Made by a program: the position numbers and the translations under genes
Notes under the pieces: model-generated
What the model was told of the DNA's origin: nothing
The model's input: the letters and a program-made list of their open reading frames with translations, nothing else
Databases searched by the model: none
Assembly: GCA_036704045.1 (NCBI GenBank)
Contig: DATNQM010000039.1
Span: 62,001-126,000, forward strand
DNA: 64,000 nt
Direction of reading: 5' to 3'
Source: Ancylothrix sp036704045
Lineage (GTDB): Bacteria > Cyanobacteriota > Cyanobacteriia > Cyanobacteriales > Oscillatoriaceae
Shown: piece by piece, positions 62,385 through 64,000 of the stretch
Position numbering within the stretch: the stretch's first letter is position 1
Layout of the letters: each line of letters begins with the position of its first letter

Positions 62385-63195
62385 CAAATTCGGTATGATC
62401 GGCGGCGGGATAATGGGCGAAGCGCTCTTATCTCGCCTTGTTTCTAAAGGAATTTACGAACCCGCAGAAATTTTGATAAGCGAACCAAACCAGGCGCGTC
62501 GCTTGTTGTTGGCCCAACAATATAATGTCGGTGTTACCGCAGATAACCGTGCTGCGGCTTGTGCTACAGAGGTTTTGTTTTTAGCTATTAAACCCCAGGT
62601 GTTTGAGACGGTAGTTAGTGACTTGAGTGATACTTTGTCGAGTTTTCCTGAAGAAATCGCTCCGGTGGTCGTGTCTATTTTAGCTGGTACTCCTTTAAGT
62701 AAACTTGAGAGCGGTTTTCCGGGGTGGCCGGTAATTAGGGCTATGCCAAATACTCCCGCAACTGTTGGCGCCGGCATTTCTGCCATTACCCCAGGCTCAA
62801 AAGTCCAACCTCTACATTTAGACTCTGCACGGGAAATTTTGCAAGCTGTAGGTGATGTGGTCGAAGTTCCTGAATCTATGATGGATGCTGTCACCGGCCT
62901 TTCTGGTTCGGGCCCTGCTTATGTATCCATTCTTGTCGAAGCCTTGACAGATGGCGGTGTTTATGCTGGTTTACCCAGAGCCATAGCAGCGCGTCTTGCA
63001 TTACAAACGGTTTTGGGTACCTCTACAATGTTACGCGACACTAAAATGCACCCAGCTGAGTTAAAAGATCGCGTCACTAGCCCAGGGGGAACAACTATTG
63101 CCGGACTGGCTGAACTTGAAAAGGCCGGTTTTCGTTCTGCCTTAATTGAAGCAGTTAAAGCAGCAGCCATCCGCTCAAAAGAACTCGGCAGCTAA
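62377..63195 (+). CDS. proC: Pyrroline-5-carboxylate reductase
   Basis: 272 residues. Reduces pyrroline-5-carboxylate to proline with NAD(P)H. N-terminal Rossmann motif FGMIGGGIMGEALL, then LFLAIKPQV, VSILAGTPL, VIRAMPNTPATVGAG, and the C-terminal DAVTGLSGSGPAYVSILVEAL and HPAELKDRVTSPGGTTIAGL. The start codon is embedded in a heptamer repeat and lacks a normal Shine-Dalgarno. Confidence 0.97.
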   Translation: MTIKFGMIGGGIMGEALLSRLVSKGIYEPAEILISEPNQARRLLLAQQYNVGVTADNRAAACATEVLFLAIKPQVFETVVSDLSDTLSSFPEEIAPVVVSILAGTPLSKLESGFPGWPVIRAMPNTPATVGAGISAITPGSKVQPLHLDSAREILQAVGDVVEVPESMMDAVTGLSGSGPAYVSILVEALTDGGVYAGLPRAIAARLALQTVLGTSTMLRDTKMHPAELKDRVTSPGGTTIAGLAELEKAGFRSALIEAVKAAAIRSKELGS

Positions 63196-63912
63196 GAGAA
63201 TTTTTGATAGCAGAATTATTGATAATCTGCTGAAGATTTTAGGCTTTAAATTTTAGATGAGAAAAGCTAAAAATTTTGTTCAGCAGATTTTCTGCTGTCG
63301 ATTTTATCCTAAATTAACTCTAAAGAGAGACTTTTTCGGCCTCTGAATTTGTCTTTGAAGCATTTATTTTTTAACCGCAGATAGACGCTTAAATAAAATA
63401 GGTAATATTTTAAAGCTAGAATTTGTATGAGAACAAAAATCTCCACCCCGCCTGGTATAAATTAGAGAATACAAAATCTCTAAAAAAATTCTCAATTTAA
63501 AGTTTTAAAAAAGCCTTTTGCTGAGAAAATTCCTAAAAAATCTGTAAATTTAACAGCTTTTAAATCAGCCTAGCTCGTCATTGAAAACCGCTTAAGCTAG
63601 TTTGATTAATATTGCATAAAGCTCTACAAGCACAACAATAATCTATCGAGAGATTAAGAAAAACTTTATTACTAGAGATAGAGTTTTATTTATATATCAT
63701 CAAATATAAAAGAATAATAAGGGTGGCATTATTGTTTTCAAAACAGCAAAAATAGCCAAAAAATTACGCAAAATATAACCCTCAAAATCGCCTCAAAGCG
63801 ATGGGGATCATTTTGTCTAAAAAGTAAGATTATTTGGCCCAAGACTGTAAGCTTGCAGCCAAGTTTTTCATGAAAAAAACTAAATTCCCAAGAAATAGGA
63901 AAAACATCTACC
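63196..63912. other. 717-bp intergenic region with two related hairpins
   Basis: Hairpins: AGCAGA (63209-63214) with TCTGCT (63226-63231), and CAGCAGA-TTT-TCTGCTG (63281-63297). Either may terminate proC. The remainder is very AT-rich with no gene. The promoter of the RTX-type gene should lie near the end. Confidence 0.5.
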
Positions 63913-64000
63913 ATGCAAATTAATCGCGGCACAAACGAAGCAGACTTCCTTTTAGGCACACCTACCCAAGACATTTTACAAGCCGACAAAGGCAACGACA
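63913..64000 (+). CDS. RTX/hemolysin-type calcium-binding protein, N-terminal start (cut by window end)
   Basis: 29 codons are visible: ATG at 63913 with AGGA upstream, then MQINRGTNEADFLLGTPTQD and DILQADKGND. The TPTQDILQADKGND stretch resembles the nonapeptide calcium-binding repeat of RTX proteins. The rest lies outside the window. A full gene here contrasts with the truncated RTX fragment at 20,289. Confidence 0.6.
   Translation, partial: MQINRGTNEADFLLGTPTQDILQADKGND

Noticed and set aside
62454..62894. 146-codon open frame antisense to proC
   Set aside because: The proC frame has all family motifs. The antisense has none.

Overview
The window is chromosomal DNA of a cyanobacterium, most likely a filamentous Oscillatoriales-type strain. 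Lineage-typical genes show this: pipX-pipY, ycf34, DUF3143 beside a J-domain gene, ferredoxin sulfite reductase, a KGG stress protein, lysA-cdaA-uppS and sepF-proC. The base composition is AT-rich. The hexamer GCCGGT/ACCGGC recurs very densely on both strands, while the usual cyanobacterial HIP1 octamer GCGATCGC was not noticed. Nothing looks like a prophage, plasmid, CRISPR array or biosynthetic cluster.

Layout. 1-2,026: 3' end of tyrS, pyrF and a small membrane-anchored protein. 2,088-4,454: a large Tat-signal protein with a Gly/Ala-rich hydrophobic core. 4,873-8,846: rimI, divergent from lysA, then cdaA-uppS. 8,906-12,299: minus-strand DUF3143 and J-domain genes, then an O-antigen-ligase-like protein with a YaaW-like protein. 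12,550-20,149: FAD oxidoreductase, KGG protein, CCA-adding enzyme, Ycf34, DUF427 protein, Crp-Nudix pair, an ArgS-like protein without a catalytic core, and SixA. 20,160-22,820: a rearranged accessory patch. It holds an RTX-repeat fragment, a decayed IS5-like element with 18-bp terminal repeats, and a 5'-truncated TIGR03032-type gene, bounded by two copies of one dispersed repeat family. 22,851-26,618: NrnA-like phosphoesterase, HNH protein and a REC-GAF-GGDEF diguanylate cyclase.

26,894-37,677 is the most striking part. Three large transmembrane class III adenylate cyclases have nearly identical catalytic domains but three different periplasmic sensor modules (dCache-like, DAHL-like, CHASE4-like). 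They form one minus-strand array with a membrane-anchored di-heme cytochrome c peroxidase, whose gene overlaps the DAHL cyclase by 4 bp. Together with the adjacent GGDEF protein this looks like a periplasmic redox/ligand to cyclic-nucleotide signalling locus.

38,279-64,000 is mostly housekeeping on the plus strand: alr, an MscS channel, a chemotaxis receptor, tRNA-Ser(GCU), a class-A-like serine hydrolase, an NlpC/P60 peptidase, NurA, recA, a small beta-barrel protein, sir with an unusual C-terminal ribbon-helix-helix-like extension, rsmE, two tandem lipase-like hydrolases, aqpZ, a NupC-type transporter, der, EcfT, acpS, pipX-pipY, sepF and proC. The start of an RTX-type gene runs off the right edge.

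How the genes relate: several neighbours share a theme. Cell envelope: lysA, cdaA, uppS, alr, NlpC/P60, MscS, AqpZ. Nitrogen control coupled to division and proline: pipX, pipY, sepF, proC. Second messengers: c-di-AMP, cAMP, c-di-GMP. Functions are assigned by reading motifs in the translated sequence; no database search was run, and domain limits are approximate.
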